Source: Antilocapra americana
Taxonomy: Eukaryota; Chordata; Mammalia; Artiodactyla; Antilocapridae
Direction of reading: 5' to 3'
Assembly (NCBI GenBank): GCA_007570785.1
Contig: ML660774.1
Coordinates: 7,331,969-7,395,968, forward strand
Length of the DNA: 64,000 bases
In this document: positions 1 to 10,740 of the stretch, piece after piece
How the letters are laid out: each line of letters starts with the position of its first letter
How positions within the stretch are numbered: position 1 is the stretch's first letter
The notes under the pieces: model-generated
The model's database searches: none
Told to the model about the DNA's origin: nothing
The model's input: only the letters and a program-made list of their open reading frames with translations
Position numbers and translations under genes: made by a program

Positions 1-1390
1 TACAGAATTCGATCAAGGACAAACACCCTGTCCTCCAGAATCCTGAACCAAGTAACAAAACATTCCATCTAAAGCTTTTCTAATACTGTTTCCAAACTTG
101 AAAATTAATTACCACTGAATATTTTCCCTGAGGTTTTGCATATTGAAAAGACATCAGCGTAACCAGCCTCAGCTCTCTTTTACTCTCTTCCTCCTTGACT
201 CTTTTCCCACCAAACCGATGGCCTCCATCCTGACCCCTGAACCCAGCAGTCACCCTCCAGCCGCAGCTGCGCCTCTGCCTGGAATGACCGCCTCCCATAC
301 ACTACCTGACTCACACCTCCTCCTTCAAGTCTCCACTCAACTGTCATCTTGCCAGGAGACTTCCTTTATGTCTGCCCACTTAATCCACAATAGAGGAGAA
401 CTGATCACGTCTCAGAAACAAGCTCAGAAGTGTGTTAATGAGGAAATGTTTCACAGACCATACATCTTATCGTTTATACCCAGCTGTCACACTAGCAGTA
501 GACCTAAAGCAAACAGTGATACACCATGAATAATTACACTTTAATAACTTTACTAGGAAATTTTCCTTTCCTCATAAACATCAGGGCAAAACTGTGGTTA
601 ACACAATAACTTTCATAATTACAGCCTCCAAAGAACAGAGCTAGAATTTCATATCTACTGAAATACAATCTTGTTTTTAAAATTACACTCATCTCCATAA
701 CCCGAGAGTCTCCAATTCCTGGAGGGACCAGGCAGAGAAAAAACAAAACAATTTCAATTTTACCTACAGAGGTGTAATTTACCCAATTGGTCTAAGTCAT
801 AAGTGGCTTGAGAAGTGTTTCCCTATGTCTGGAAAGCCATAAACATTATTTACCAGTTCACTCAGTAACTAATCCTTTTGTTAACTTCTTATGAAGCCAT
901 TAGATGTTCCATTAAGATTTTTAAAAATTTCTTATCCAATTCTCTGATACATGAAAGTTATCAGAGACTAGTATTTGCTGAAAGTTTCTTTGCATAAATC
1001 TTCTTGAAAATGAAGACTTTGGTGAAAGCATCAGAGGGTAAAATAGTAACTGTCTATAAATTATGGAAAGACTTGAAAAGTCAGTTAACATTCTATCACA
1101 ATGTAACTGACAAAAGAAACTTGGTTATTACTGTGACATGCAACGTTTTAAAATGTCTAGAATTATGGCTAACATTTTATCAGGACATACAAAGGTCACT
1201 GTTGAGACAATAGTTACTCACTTAGCCCAAGTGACAATAAAAAATTTCTAAGGCAAACATAGAATAGATCATTTGAAAGGTAAAGAAACATAACAAGCTG
1301 TTATAAAAAGCAGTATCCCAAGAAAACTATGGAGGAAGAAAGCAAATCCCTGTTATTCAACAAAGATGTCTCAATGGTCAGTGCGAGTAT

Positions 1391-1392
<2 letters not shown>
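1..1392. other. Non-coding, AT-rich intergenic DNA
   Basis: I recognise no gene or clear repeat here. The open frames present (the longest about 128 codons near the left end) have low-complexity composition, no family motif and no splice context, so they look like chance frames. Confidence 0.6.

Positions 1393-1438
<46 letters not shown>
1393..1438. repeat. (CA)n microsatellite, 23 uninterrupted units
   Basis: A pure CA dinucleotide run is read directly. Uninterrupted arrays of this length are usually polymorphic, and alternating purine-pyrimidine DNA can adopt Z-form. It creates spurious His-Thr and Val-Cys open frames on the two strands. Confidence 0.97.
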
Positions 1439-1443
<5 letters not shown>

Positions 1444-1607
1444 CAATCGTGGTCTCGCAGAGATCACACAGGGTGTAGCCCAAAGATTTCATTTTCTCTC
1501 CCCGACAGCATACTCAAGGTGGCTTACAATGAGTGCATAGAGTTTTCCCACTCTATGCAAGCCAGGCTGGCTCACCCCAAAACAATATACACAAAACCCA
1601 AACGACA

Positions 1608-1720
1608 AGGGACCTCTCTGGTGGTCCAGCGGTTAAGAACCTGCCCTTCTACTGCAGGGGGCAAGGGTTTGATCCCTGTTTGGGAAACTAAGACCCCATA
1701 TGCCTTGCAGTGTGCCTAAA
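1608..1720 (+). repeat. CHR-type tRNA-derived SINE, 5' part
   Basis: The 'cctctctggtggtccagcgg' head and the box B-like 'gggtttgatccctg' match the tRNA-derived head of cetartiodactyl CHR SINEs. It is truncated and fades into a CA-rich tail. Confidence 0.75.
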
Positions 1721-2049
1721 CACACACACACCAGACAAGCTATGGCCACACAGACAAAATCAGAGGAGGTATAGTCTAGAAATTCCACTTCCAGACAGAG
1801 GGCCTGGACAGCTGCTGTGGAAGTCCCTCTCCTGCCTCTACTCCCATCTCAGAATTCTATTAATAACATCTGGGGTGGGGGACAGGGCATGACTGGGGCT
1901 CAGCCTTTCCAGGCAAGGGTCTCAGGCAATCTAGCCCCTAAAGGAATTCACCAACTCTCCATGCTCTCAAAAGAGGCTTGTGTGGAGAAAAACTTCAGAG
2001 CATCTGATCATGTCAGAGGACACCCCTCCACTCTGGAACTCTCCCTGAC

Positions 2050-2240
2050 TGAGCTCCATATTGGATGCCAAAATTGATGTCTAGGTTATCTGCGTGGACC
2101 CTACCTGTAGAGTCACAAGTATCATTATAAGAGGAAAGCAGAGGGAGATCTGACTGCACAAGAGAACAACACACTGCAAAGGCAGTGAGGTCAGAGGAAG
2201 GGGACCCAAGTCCAGAAATATAGTGGCCCTAGAAGCTGAA
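2050..2240 (+). repeat. MLT/MaLR-like ancient repeat, left part, split by BovB
   Basis: The order of words (a 'tcattataagaggaaagcagaggga'-type segment shortened here, then 'gaccc aagtcc') resembles the mammalian MLT/MaLR-type consensus also seen near 18.7 kb and 20.1 kb. The matching tail resumes after the BovB insertion. The family name is tentative. It is a non-coding relic. Confidence 0.45.
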
Positions 2241-3723
2241 GTCAAGAGGGCCTTAGGAAGCAACACTATGTTGAAGTTAATGCAGGTGATGGAAATTCAG
2301 TTGAGCTATTTCAAATCCTAAAAGATGATGCTGTGAAAGTGCTGCACTCAATATGGCAGCAAATTTGGAAAACTCAGCAGTGGCCACAGGACTGGAAAAG
2401 GTCAGGTTTCATTCTAATCCCAAAGAAAGGCAATGCCAAAGAATGTTCAAACTATCACACAATTGTACTCATCTCACAGGCTAGCAAAGTAATACTCAAA
2501 ATTCTCCAAGCTGGATTTCAACAGAACATGAAGTGAGAACTTCCAGATGTTCAAGCTGGATTTAGAAAGGCCAGAGGAACCAGAGATCAAACTGCCAATC
2601 CATTGAATCAAAGAAAAAACAAGAGAGTTCCAGAAAAACATCTCCTTCTGTTTCACTGACTACAATAAAGCCTTTGACTGTGTGGATCACAACAAACTGT
2701 GGAACATTCTTCAAGACCACCTGACCTGCCTCCTGAGAAATCTGTATGCAAGTCAAGAAGCAAGAGTTAGAACTGGACATGGAACAACGAACTGGTTCCA
2801 AATTGGGAAAGGAGTCCATCAAGACTATATTGTCACCCTGCTTATTTAACTTAAATGCAGAGCACATCACGCAAAATGCTGAGCTGGATGAAGCACAAGC
2901 TGGAATCAAGATTGCTGGGAGAAATATCAATAACCTCAGATACACAGATGACACCACCCTTATGGCAGAAAGTGAAGAGGAACAAAGAGCCTCTTGATGA
3001 AAGTGAAAGAGGAGAGTGAAAAAGCTGGTTTAAAACTCAGTATTCAAAAATCGAAGATCATGGTACCCAGTGCCATTACTTCATGGCAAAGAGATGGAGA
3101 AACAATGGAAACAGTGACAGACTTCATTTTGGGGGGCTCCAAAATCACTGCAGATGGTGACTGCAGCCATGAAGTTAAAAGACACTTGCTTCTTGGAAGA
3201 AAAGCTATGACCAACCTAGACAGCATTTTAAAAAGCAGAGACATTACCTTGCCAACAAAGGTCCATCTAGTCAAAGCTATGGTTTTTCCAGTAGTCATGT
3301 ATGGATGTGAGAGTTAGACCATAAAGGAGGCTGAATGCCAAAGAATCGATGCTTTTCTAATTTTTTTCAACACTTTTTTTAAACTGCGGTGTTGGAGAAG
3401 ACTGTGGAGAGTCCCTTGGACTGCAAGGAGATCAATCCAGTCAATCCTACAGGAAATCAATCCTGAATATTCATTGGCAGGACTGATTCTGAAGCTGCAG
3501 GACTGATTCGAAGAGCTGACTCATTAGAAAAAAAAACCCCAATGCTGGGAAAGATTGAAGGCAGGAGGAGAAGGAGATGACAGAGGACGAGATGGTTGGA
3601 TGGCATCACCGACTTGATGGACATGAGTTTGAGCAAGCTCGGGGAGATGGTGAAGGACAGGGAAGCCGGGCTTGCTGCAGTCCATGGGGTTGCAAAGAGT
3701 CAGACGGGACTGAACAGCAACAA
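2241..3723 (+). mobile_element. BovB (RTE-clade) LINE, 5'-truncated, with 12-bp TSD
   Basis: Conceptual translation in shifting frames gives reverse-transcriptase blocks typical of BovB, with stop codons and frameshifts. The catalytic YADD box reads YTDD near 2940-2951, so the copy is dead. The 3' end carries the BovB tail that SINEs of the Bov family share. The 12-mer ctagaagctgaa occurs immediately before (2229-2240) and after (3724-3735), which I read as the TSD and which sets the boundaries. About 1.5 kb of a roughly 3.2 kb element is present. RTE elements replicate by target-primed reverse transcription and supply the machinery for Bov-tA and Bov-A2 SINEs. Confidence 0.95.
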
Positions 3724-3915
3724 CTAGAAGCTGAAAAAGCTGAAGAGACAGATTGTCCCCTGGAGTCTTGACATCAGGAGGACCCAGACCTTAACATCAG
3801 GTTGGTGAAAATGATTTCAGACTTCTGACCACCAGAACTATAGAGAATGAGTCTGTGTTGTTTTGGTCCACTAAGCTTGTGGTGATCTGTTACAGCAGTA
3901 ATAGAAAATTAATGC
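3724..3915 (+). repeat. MLT/MaLR-like ancient repeat, right part, resumed after BovB
   Basis: Contains the tail typical of these elements: a 'cttctgaccaccagaacta' segment, then 'ccactaagcttgtggt' and 'ttacagcagtaatag'. It continues the fragment that ends at 2240. Confidence 0.5.
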
Positions 3916-5147
3916 ATCCAGGTGATGAGAACCTCCCAGTTCCCTCTGAGAAGGCTGTGCCACCTGGATGAGGTGAGCCCAGGCTACAGCATACCAGTGG
4001 TGTGACAGGCTCAGGTGTGAGACTCAGTCACCCCACGCCACCAGCAGCCACCCAGAGGTTTCTTCCGAGCATTGCCCTCTACACGGCGTCACAAGGAAGG
4101 GGTGGGGCTTCCCTGTTCAGAGAGAAGAACACCTGTGTGTCCCATGGGTTCGTTGGCTTGTCCTTGTTTTGAGAAGCAGGCAGGACTGACAGGTGGCACC
4201 ACGCCTTACCTGTGATGGTGCCAAAGAAAAGCAACTGGCAGTTTTCTTTGGCAGATCACAACTTAGCCATTGGGTAAAATCTGAGTCGAGCCAGTTAGAG
4301 CCACCCAGGAACAGGACATGCTTGCGTATTAACCATTTCAACATTGCCAGGGTGTATTTTCCCACGTACATTCTGGAACACTTCTTGATCACATTATCAC
4401 TCTCACATAACCTGCACTGATATTTCATAACATAACACTTTACCGGCAAACCTGAAGCCCTGGAAGGTATTTCACCTGAAATCATCAAAAATGTCACGTC
4501 GGAATGCGTTTCTTACAGGCCTCTGAAGGGTGTCTCTGGCTTAGCTGCTACTTTGTCTGTAGGACACAGGCTACTGGGCAACACTGAACTAGGGTGAATG
4601 AGCTCGGTGACCCTGTGGCTGCAGGCTTCTGTGTTCTTGTGAGTTCCCGAAGCTGGGGTTGGAGTTGGGGGCCGTGGTGTCTGAGTTGACCCTCTGTGAC
4701 CGCTCAGCAAGCCCAGGAATAGAGGCCCAGGATGGATGACACAAGGGCCGAGCAGGTCGCCAACGCCACTTAAAGCAGTTCAAAGTGGAGCCTGGCAAGT
4801 GTGGCTGACCCACATCACCAGACGTGATCGCATCACCAGATAGAACCACATCACCCAAAGTGAAACCAAGAGCCACCAAGAGCCGGGATGTCATAGCGGT
4901 GGTTTTTAGGACCCTGCACTGCAGTCTCCTTCCTGCCTCTCCTTCAGGGGGACCAATCCATGCAGCCCTCCAGGCTTCACAGACATCAGGGACCCCACAC
5001 CCGCAGGTCTGGGACCAGGGGCTCCCCTTCAGAATGTGGGTGTTGAGTTGCACAATTTAAATCTCTTAGCCTGGGACTTGGTTTCTGAAGCACTGGCGGG
5101 CCCTTCCTGTCTCACACACACCTGTAGGAGTCTCAGGTGAAATTCTT
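3916..5147. other. Non-coding DNA, nothing recognised
   Basis: Moderately GC-rich sequence with several short open frames on both strands. None has a family motif or splice structure. I see no identifiable repeat. Confidence 0.5.
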
Positions 5148-5280
5148 GCAGCCGGCAAGCGTTTGAAAATCTAGGCTCGGCTCTTTACCGCTACGTGACT
5201 GCAGCAAGCTGCTTAAACATCTCTGTTCCAGTTTCCTCATCTGTGAAAAGAGAATTAAAAATACTATATAAAATAGTAAA
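5148..5280 (+). repeat. MIR SINE fragment
   Basis: Follows the MIR core order: 'ctcggctctttaccg', 'gtgactgcagcaagctgctt', then 'tttcctcatctgtgaaaaga'. MIRs are ancient mammalian tRNA-derived SINEs. Confidence 0.75.
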
Positions 5281-5287
5281 ATGTGGC

Positions 5288-5517
5288 TATTACTGGCTGC
5301 TGCTGATTAGCTGCCAAGTCATGTCTGACTCTCTGTGACCCCGTGGACTGTGGCCCTCCAGGCTCCTCTGTCCATGGGATTCTCCAGGCAAGAATAATGG
5401 AGTGGGTTGCCATTTCCTTCTCCAGGGGATTTTTCCAACCCAGGGGTCAAACCCACATATCCTGTAATTCCTGCATTGGCAAGCAGATTCTTTACCACTG
5501 AGCCACCTGGGAAGCCC
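5288..5517 (-). repeat. Bov-tA SINE
   Basis: Reverse complement of the Bov-tA structure: the BovA body ('ctctgtccatgggattctcc', 'caggcaagaataatgg') followed by the tRNA-Glu-like head, which ends 'ccacctgggaagccc'. Confidence 0.93.
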
Positions 5518-5519
5518 AC

Positions 5520-5863
5520 AACAGAAATTAACTCTCTGGGTTCTGGAGGCTAGAAGTCCACCTTCGAGGTGTCAGCAAGGCTGTGCTCTCATCTCCTCTA
5601 TGCCTTTCTCCCAGCCTTCCTTGTCTTACGCACTGTCCTGGGTGATCTCGGGCCTGTGGCAGTGTGACTCCAATCTCCGCCTCTGTTGTTATACGTCATC
5701 CTCTATGTCTTCACATAATCTTTTTATAAGGACAGCAGTCATATGAAGGGACCACCAGTCTAAAGTCATGTTAACTCATTACATTGCAGTGACCTTGCTT
5801 CCAAATAACATCAGGACTCGAGGTTAGGATGACATCTTTTGGGAGGACACAATTTTAACAGCG
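5520..5863 (-). repeat. MLT/MaLR-like ancient repeat, antisense
   Basis: Words such as 'ttctggaggctagaagtcca', 'aaggtgtcagcaaggctgtg'-type text and 'ataaggacagcagtcatat' are the reverse complement of the element class seen at 18.7 kb. Family name tentative. Confidence 0.5.
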
Positions 5864-5875
5864 TCTTTGCCCTCA

Positions 5876-6004
5876 CTTGGAGAAGGCAATGGCAACCCAC
5901 TCCAGTACTCTTGCCTGGAAAATCCCATGGACGGGGGAGCCTGGTGGGCTGCCCTCTATGGGGTAGCACAGAGTCAGATACGACTGAAGTGACTTAGCAG
6001 CAGC
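5876..6004 (+). repeat. BovA monomer SINE with CAG tail
   Basis: Begins 'ggagaaggcaatggcaaccc' and ends in 'cgactgaagtgacttagcag', the usual BovA monomer boundaries. It lacks the tRNA head. Confidence 0.9.
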
Positions 6005-6171
6005 TTGCCCTCACTAGCCAGGCATTTATGGTCGAAGACAGTTATTTTAGGTATTCCTCTCTCATGTCCCTTGTCATTTCTCTTTCTTATAATTTATTTG
6101 AAAATATTTTAAAGTGATAAATCATACAGACCAATGCACTTGACTAATACAAAAGTAGGTTTTGTTTTAGT

Positions 6172-6354
6172 ATCTATTATTTATTTATTTGGCTGCCTCA
6201 GGTTGCAGCTGCTGCATGCCAGGTCTTTGATCTTCATTGTGCATGTGGGATCTTTTAGCTGCAGCATGCAGAATCTAGTTCCCTGACCAGGAGTCAAACC
6301 TGTGCCCCCTGCATTGGGAGCACACAGTCTTAGCCACCTGACCACCAGGGATGT
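6172..6354 (-). repeat. CHR-type SINE, antisense
   Basis: Starts with an A-tail complement (ttatttattt), then antisense body text, and ends with the antisense tRNA head 'ccacctgaccaccaggga'. Confidence 0.8.
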
Positions 6355-6630
6355 TTTAGTTAAATTAAAGCAGTTTTGGTTAAATTAAGCTCTGTGAAGT
6401 CTCTTACATCTGGCTAAAATAGAATATATAATTTCCTCTTTTTTCTAATTCTCTTCTTTTTCTGCAATAGCTTCACTTGTCTCAGCAACCTTTCAGTCTA
6501 TATTTTCTAGAACAATTCCAAGTTAGTGAAACTTATCAATAAAATTGGCACAGAGATCACTTAAATGCAATGCAATTGTAATGCTTCTTAAGGCATAGCA
6601 AGCAAATAAATCCACAAATAAGAAAATCTC

Positions 6631-6930
6631 TGGGCTTCCCTGGTGGTCCAGTGGTTAAGAATCTGCTTTACAATGAAAGGCACAGCAGTTCAGTCCCTCG
6701 TCTAGGAAGATCCCACATGCTGTGGAGAAACTAAGCCTGTGAGCCACGACTCCTGAGCCCACATGCCTGAGCTCAGCAACAAGAGAGGCCTTTGCACTAA
6801 AAAGCCCACACACCACAACTAGAGAGTAGCCCTCACTGGCTGCAACTACAGAAAGCTTGTATGCAACAACAAACACCCAGCACAGCCCAAAATAAAATAA
6901 ATAAATCTTTTTTAAAAAGAAAAAAAAAAA
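6631..6930 (+). repeat. CHR-type SINE, near full length, with TSD
   Basis: Full tRNA head ('gggcttccctggtggtccag'), CHR body with 'caactagagagtagccctca' and an A-rich tail. The direct repeat agaaaatctc lies just before (6621-6630) and just after (6931-6940), consistent with a TSD. Confidence 0.93.
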
Positions 6931-6940
6931 AGAAAATCTC

Positions 6941-7989
6941 CTTTGTCAAGCATCCCAATTTGGGAATCAAAAAATCTGCCACTAACCAGTGGAGATCAAA
7001 AGTAAGAGGCTGGTGGAAACTTGGACGGGGCAGGGCTGGGGGGAGGTATGCAAGAGGGCAATGAGGTCTGGAGACAAGACCAAGTGTGAGGGTAAAAAAG
7101 GAATGGGCTGGAGAAACATCCCACAATTCCCTGTGGATGCCACACCACTGACAGGAAGGACACCATGATTTCATAACAATTTCATTTTTAGCAGGAATAT
7201 GTGCTTCCTCCTTTTCTTCCCGGTAATTAAATGTCTGAAGAAGGAACTTGAAGCCAAGACTGGAAAAGGAAATAGCACAAGAGTTGGAACTGGAAACCAA
7301 CAGCTGAGGTAAAAGCCAGTGAGGCGGGCAGAGTCAGGCCAGAAAGCATCACTGTCTTGGAGTCAGATTCATTTTCTGACCCGTCACCAGAGCTGGGGCC
7401 CAGCCAGAGGGTTTCAGAGCCATTTTCACAGGTAGGTGTCAAGAGGACAGAAAAGGAAGGAAAACTCAAGACATGACATGAGAGAGGAGAGTTTTCTGTC
7501 AACAAAGACACCAGAGGGATGAAAGGTAGGTGGCAGAGGAGAAGAGAGCGGCACAGGTCTGTGGTATGAGACAGCCACTCTGCGACTGACATGGAAGCTG
7601 TGTTTGCAACAGAAAAAGACGGAACAGCTGTTAAGGGGTTTAGGGGTCAAGATGATTCCAGCCATTACCTATGGAGCAGTAGCTAGGTGCCAAGCACTGC
7701 ATCAGAAACCCAGACAGGAATGGGAACATATGAACAGATGTGGTATCTGTTGTTAAGGCTTTGACCATCAGACGTGCAGCTCAGTAGTGATAATTACCAC
7801 GTTGGAGGTATGATCACAGGACAGTGAGAGAGCAATCCCAAGCATCTCCTGGGTGCGTCTCAGAAGGCTCATGTGAGCTGATCATGGCTGGAGCACAGAC
7901 GGTGAGGCTGGGCGCCACCCAGCGGGAAACTCCATGAAGGCCTTGGGTGCCTCGGAAGGGCCTTTAGGCTTTGTCCTAGAGTCAGCGCG
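6941..7989. other. Non-coding DNA, nothing recognised
   Basis: Purine-rich, moderately GC-rich sequence. Its open frames lack gene-like features. I see no clear repeat. Confidence 0.5.
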
Positions 7990-8126
7990 GCGGAGAAGGC
8001 CATGGCACCCCACTCCAGTGTTCTTGCCTGGAGAATCCCAGGGATGGGGGCGCCTGGTGGGCTGCCATCTATGGGGTCGCACAGAGTCAGACACGACTGA
8101 AGCGATGCAGCAGCAGCAGCAGCAGT
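7990..8126 (+). repeat. BovA monomer SINE ending in (CAG)n
   Basis: 'ggagaaggccatggcacccc' head, 'cacagagtcagacacgactg' end, and a short CAG run that encodes the poly-Gln seen in one spurious open frame. Confidence 0.92.
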
Positions 8127-9850
8127 GTGGAGCGCTGGCATATTCTGATGAGGAAAGCAATGCTACCTCGTTTGTGGGACAGAAAGATCTTTCTGGACCC
8201 ATTTGGGAGGCTGGCATAACAGGGAGAGAGGGCGGAGGCAGGAAGGCTTGAAAAAAAAAAAGGAGAAATTCACCTCTGAGAGAAGAAGGGACTCCTTGTT
8301 GGAGAGGTGGGGAGAGGAGAAAGAATGAATAGAATTTGGGTGTGTAGAGAGGGAGAGGGTAGAGAGTGAAGGCGAGGAGTTCCTGTGAGTGGTCACCCTT
8401 TTCTTTATGAAGTAAAACACCAAACATCTCCAGAGACCCACATGTCAGATGGCGCCAAGACCATGTGGAGTGAGTCCAGGATGATGAAGGGCTGGGGAAT
8501 GAGAGCAGCTCTGCTAAGCAGGCTTGAGGGTGCAGTTAGGGTTGGAGGCCATCAAAGGGGAATGGTGATTTGGGATTTATTCAGCGTTACCCGGATCCCG
8601 GGCTTAAGGAGGAAGATGTAAAAGCTGAACTGACGTGGCGCTTGCTGATCTGCCAAAGAAAAAGGGACAAGGGTGTTGAGAGAGCGGATACAGGGGAGGG
8701 GGGCGGTTGAGATGATGCATCACGGAGTCTGGGCTGGAAAGGAATAGAGGCAAAGAGGAGAAGGGGCTCATCAGCCCGGAGGAGCTGAACTAGTGCTCCG
8801 GGGTGGGTGGCGGTGCTTCTCTTCACAGCCCTTGCCTCAAGGTGATGAAGACTGAAGGAAGTCGTCCTGTGATAGCAGCTCCCTGGTGGCAGGTGCAGGC
8901 TGCGGGAGAAGGGGCCCTGGCTACTCGGTTCATCACTGTGCCCAGGGCCTCGCTCAGTTCCTAGAGCATAGTCGTTGTGCTTATGCGATCACGTCTCTGG
9001 TGATGGGGAAGCAGAACTGCAGAGCTAAGCGAAGGGGCTCACGGCCCTGAGGTTGGCAAGCCATGGGATGTGAGCAAACGAGGATTTCCACCCAAAGGGG
9101 TCTCCTCAGACAGGGGCTGGGCAGGGAGGACTCAACTTAGCACAAACAGGGTGGAATGGAAGATGCTGAGGAGAAAGAATAGGGTCCCAGCGACTTCTCC
9201 CGAGGACCTGACTTCTCCTGAGGAAGGACAGGGCAGAAAGAAGGGAGAACGGAGGGGTGGAGGTGGTTGGAGACGAAGGGAATGAGAGGCCAAAACTAAC
9301 TGGCTCGATTCCTGGCTAGGGCTTTGTTCAGAAAAGCATTTGAGATGGCTGTGGACTCCGAATGTGGAGAAGACTCTAGTCACTGCTTGCACCTCCTTGT
9401 GACACTGACTGGAGAAGTGCTGGCTAAAACCAGGAGCAAACGTTGAGAGAGGTCACCCAGGCCAAGGTAATCACCATGAAGAGAATGCTCTCCACGCCGC
9501 ACATTTCAATTGTAGGCAGAGATTATCTGTGAAAATCAGTTATGGTGCAATTGCTTCATTTCATCTTTTCAAAATTCCTCAGCAAATACTTTTCTGCATG
9601 AGTGCTGAATCAGATCTGCCTTTGCAAATAGCACTTATGTAATTAAGTTTATGGTCCAACTGCTCAACTGCAAATGTCTTCTGAGTAAAAAGATTATTTT
9701 CAACAAGCTTATGACCAAATTGGTTTGAATGATTTCATTCTAATGATTATTCTGTGATTCCAATCAAAAATTAGATTATTTTGATTATTATTAGGTCATT
9801 TTGATTATTCTTAGATTGATTCTAATAACTTACATTTTACCAAAGAAGCA
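8127..9850. other. Non-coding DNA with purine-rich tracts
   Basis: Strongly GA-biased on the + strand, especially about 8210-8390 and 9220-9290, and so able to form triplex-type structures. A weak MIR-like segment lies near 8930-9060. No gene is supported. Confidence 0.5.
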
Positions 9851-10740
9851 GTTTTGGGATTTGGCATGACCATTTTTTATTTTCGAATTCATTAATTTCT
9901 GCTTTTTATCTGTTTTATTTCTTCCTTCTGCTTTTCTGTGGCTTATTTTATTGTCTTCAAAATTTTTTTTAGTTGGATACATAATTCACTTCTTTCTCTC
10001 TTTTTGGAACAATTTAAGTACTTTATAAACTTTCCCATGAACTCAGCTTTATCTGTATTCTATAGATATCTGTTTCATCATTGCTGTTTTCTAGAAATTT
10101 CACGATTTTGATTTCCATATCTTCTTCATATCAAGAATATTTAATAAAGGGATTTAAATTTTTTAACAGAATATTCAAAATATACACAAAATATAGAGAA
10201 TAGTATAATGAATTACTAGGTACTCATCACCTACCTCCAATAGTTATCAATATATGATAAATCTGGGCTCACCTTAACCCAAATTCCAGACATCTTATCA
10301 TTTCCTCTGCAAATATTTCAGCATGGAAACTGAGAGATTTTTAATTTCCTAGTGGAAGGGACATTTTGTTTCTGGCTTTATTATTAAGGTCTGGTCTTAC
10401 TGCATGATGATCACTGAATATTTTATGCATTTATTCCCTTGGGATATCTGGAATTCACAAGTGTTACATGGGCACTAGTTCTAGGACAGAGTTCTATCAA
10501 TATCTAGCAGTTAGATTTATCTTCCTTAGTGTCATGGACTAGAAGTAGTAAAAGCAGCCTTCTTATATTGCTTGTAATTTGCTTTATGAATGCAGTTACT
10601 ATGTTATCCAGTGCAAAAATCCCCATTACTGTTATAGTTTCTTGTAATTATACCTATTACCATTACAAAGTACCCTTACTTAATAGGATTTTTTTTGGGC
10701 GGGGGGTGGGGGGTGCTGAATTCCATCTTGTCTGATAGTA
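9850..10740 (-). repeat. Old L1 (L1M-type) fragments, antisense ORF2 region
   Basis: The AT-rich text around 10370-10500 ('acatgggcactagttct' and neighbours) reads as diverged antisense L1 ORF2. The block at 10160-10260 resembles an old L1 3' end of separate origin. Exact subfamily not determined. Confidence 0.5.

Noticed and set aside
143..529. 128-codon + strand frame near the left end
   Set aside because: Pro/Ser/Thr-rich with no domain, and an overlapping antisense frame of similar quality.
1393..1438. Array-like regularity (CRISPR or satellite)
   Set aside because: It is a simple CA dinucleotide run. No spaced repeats with unique spacers occur anywhere in the window.
5288..5517. tRNA-like box A/B signals in many SINEs
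   Set aside because: They are the tRNA-derived heads of Bov-tA and CHR SINEs, without a cloverleaf-complete tRNA, so I call no tRNA genes.
8109..8126. Short CAG run that could suggest a poly-Gln gene
   Set aside because: It is the normal tail of a BovA SINE, as at 6000, 18300 and 57440.
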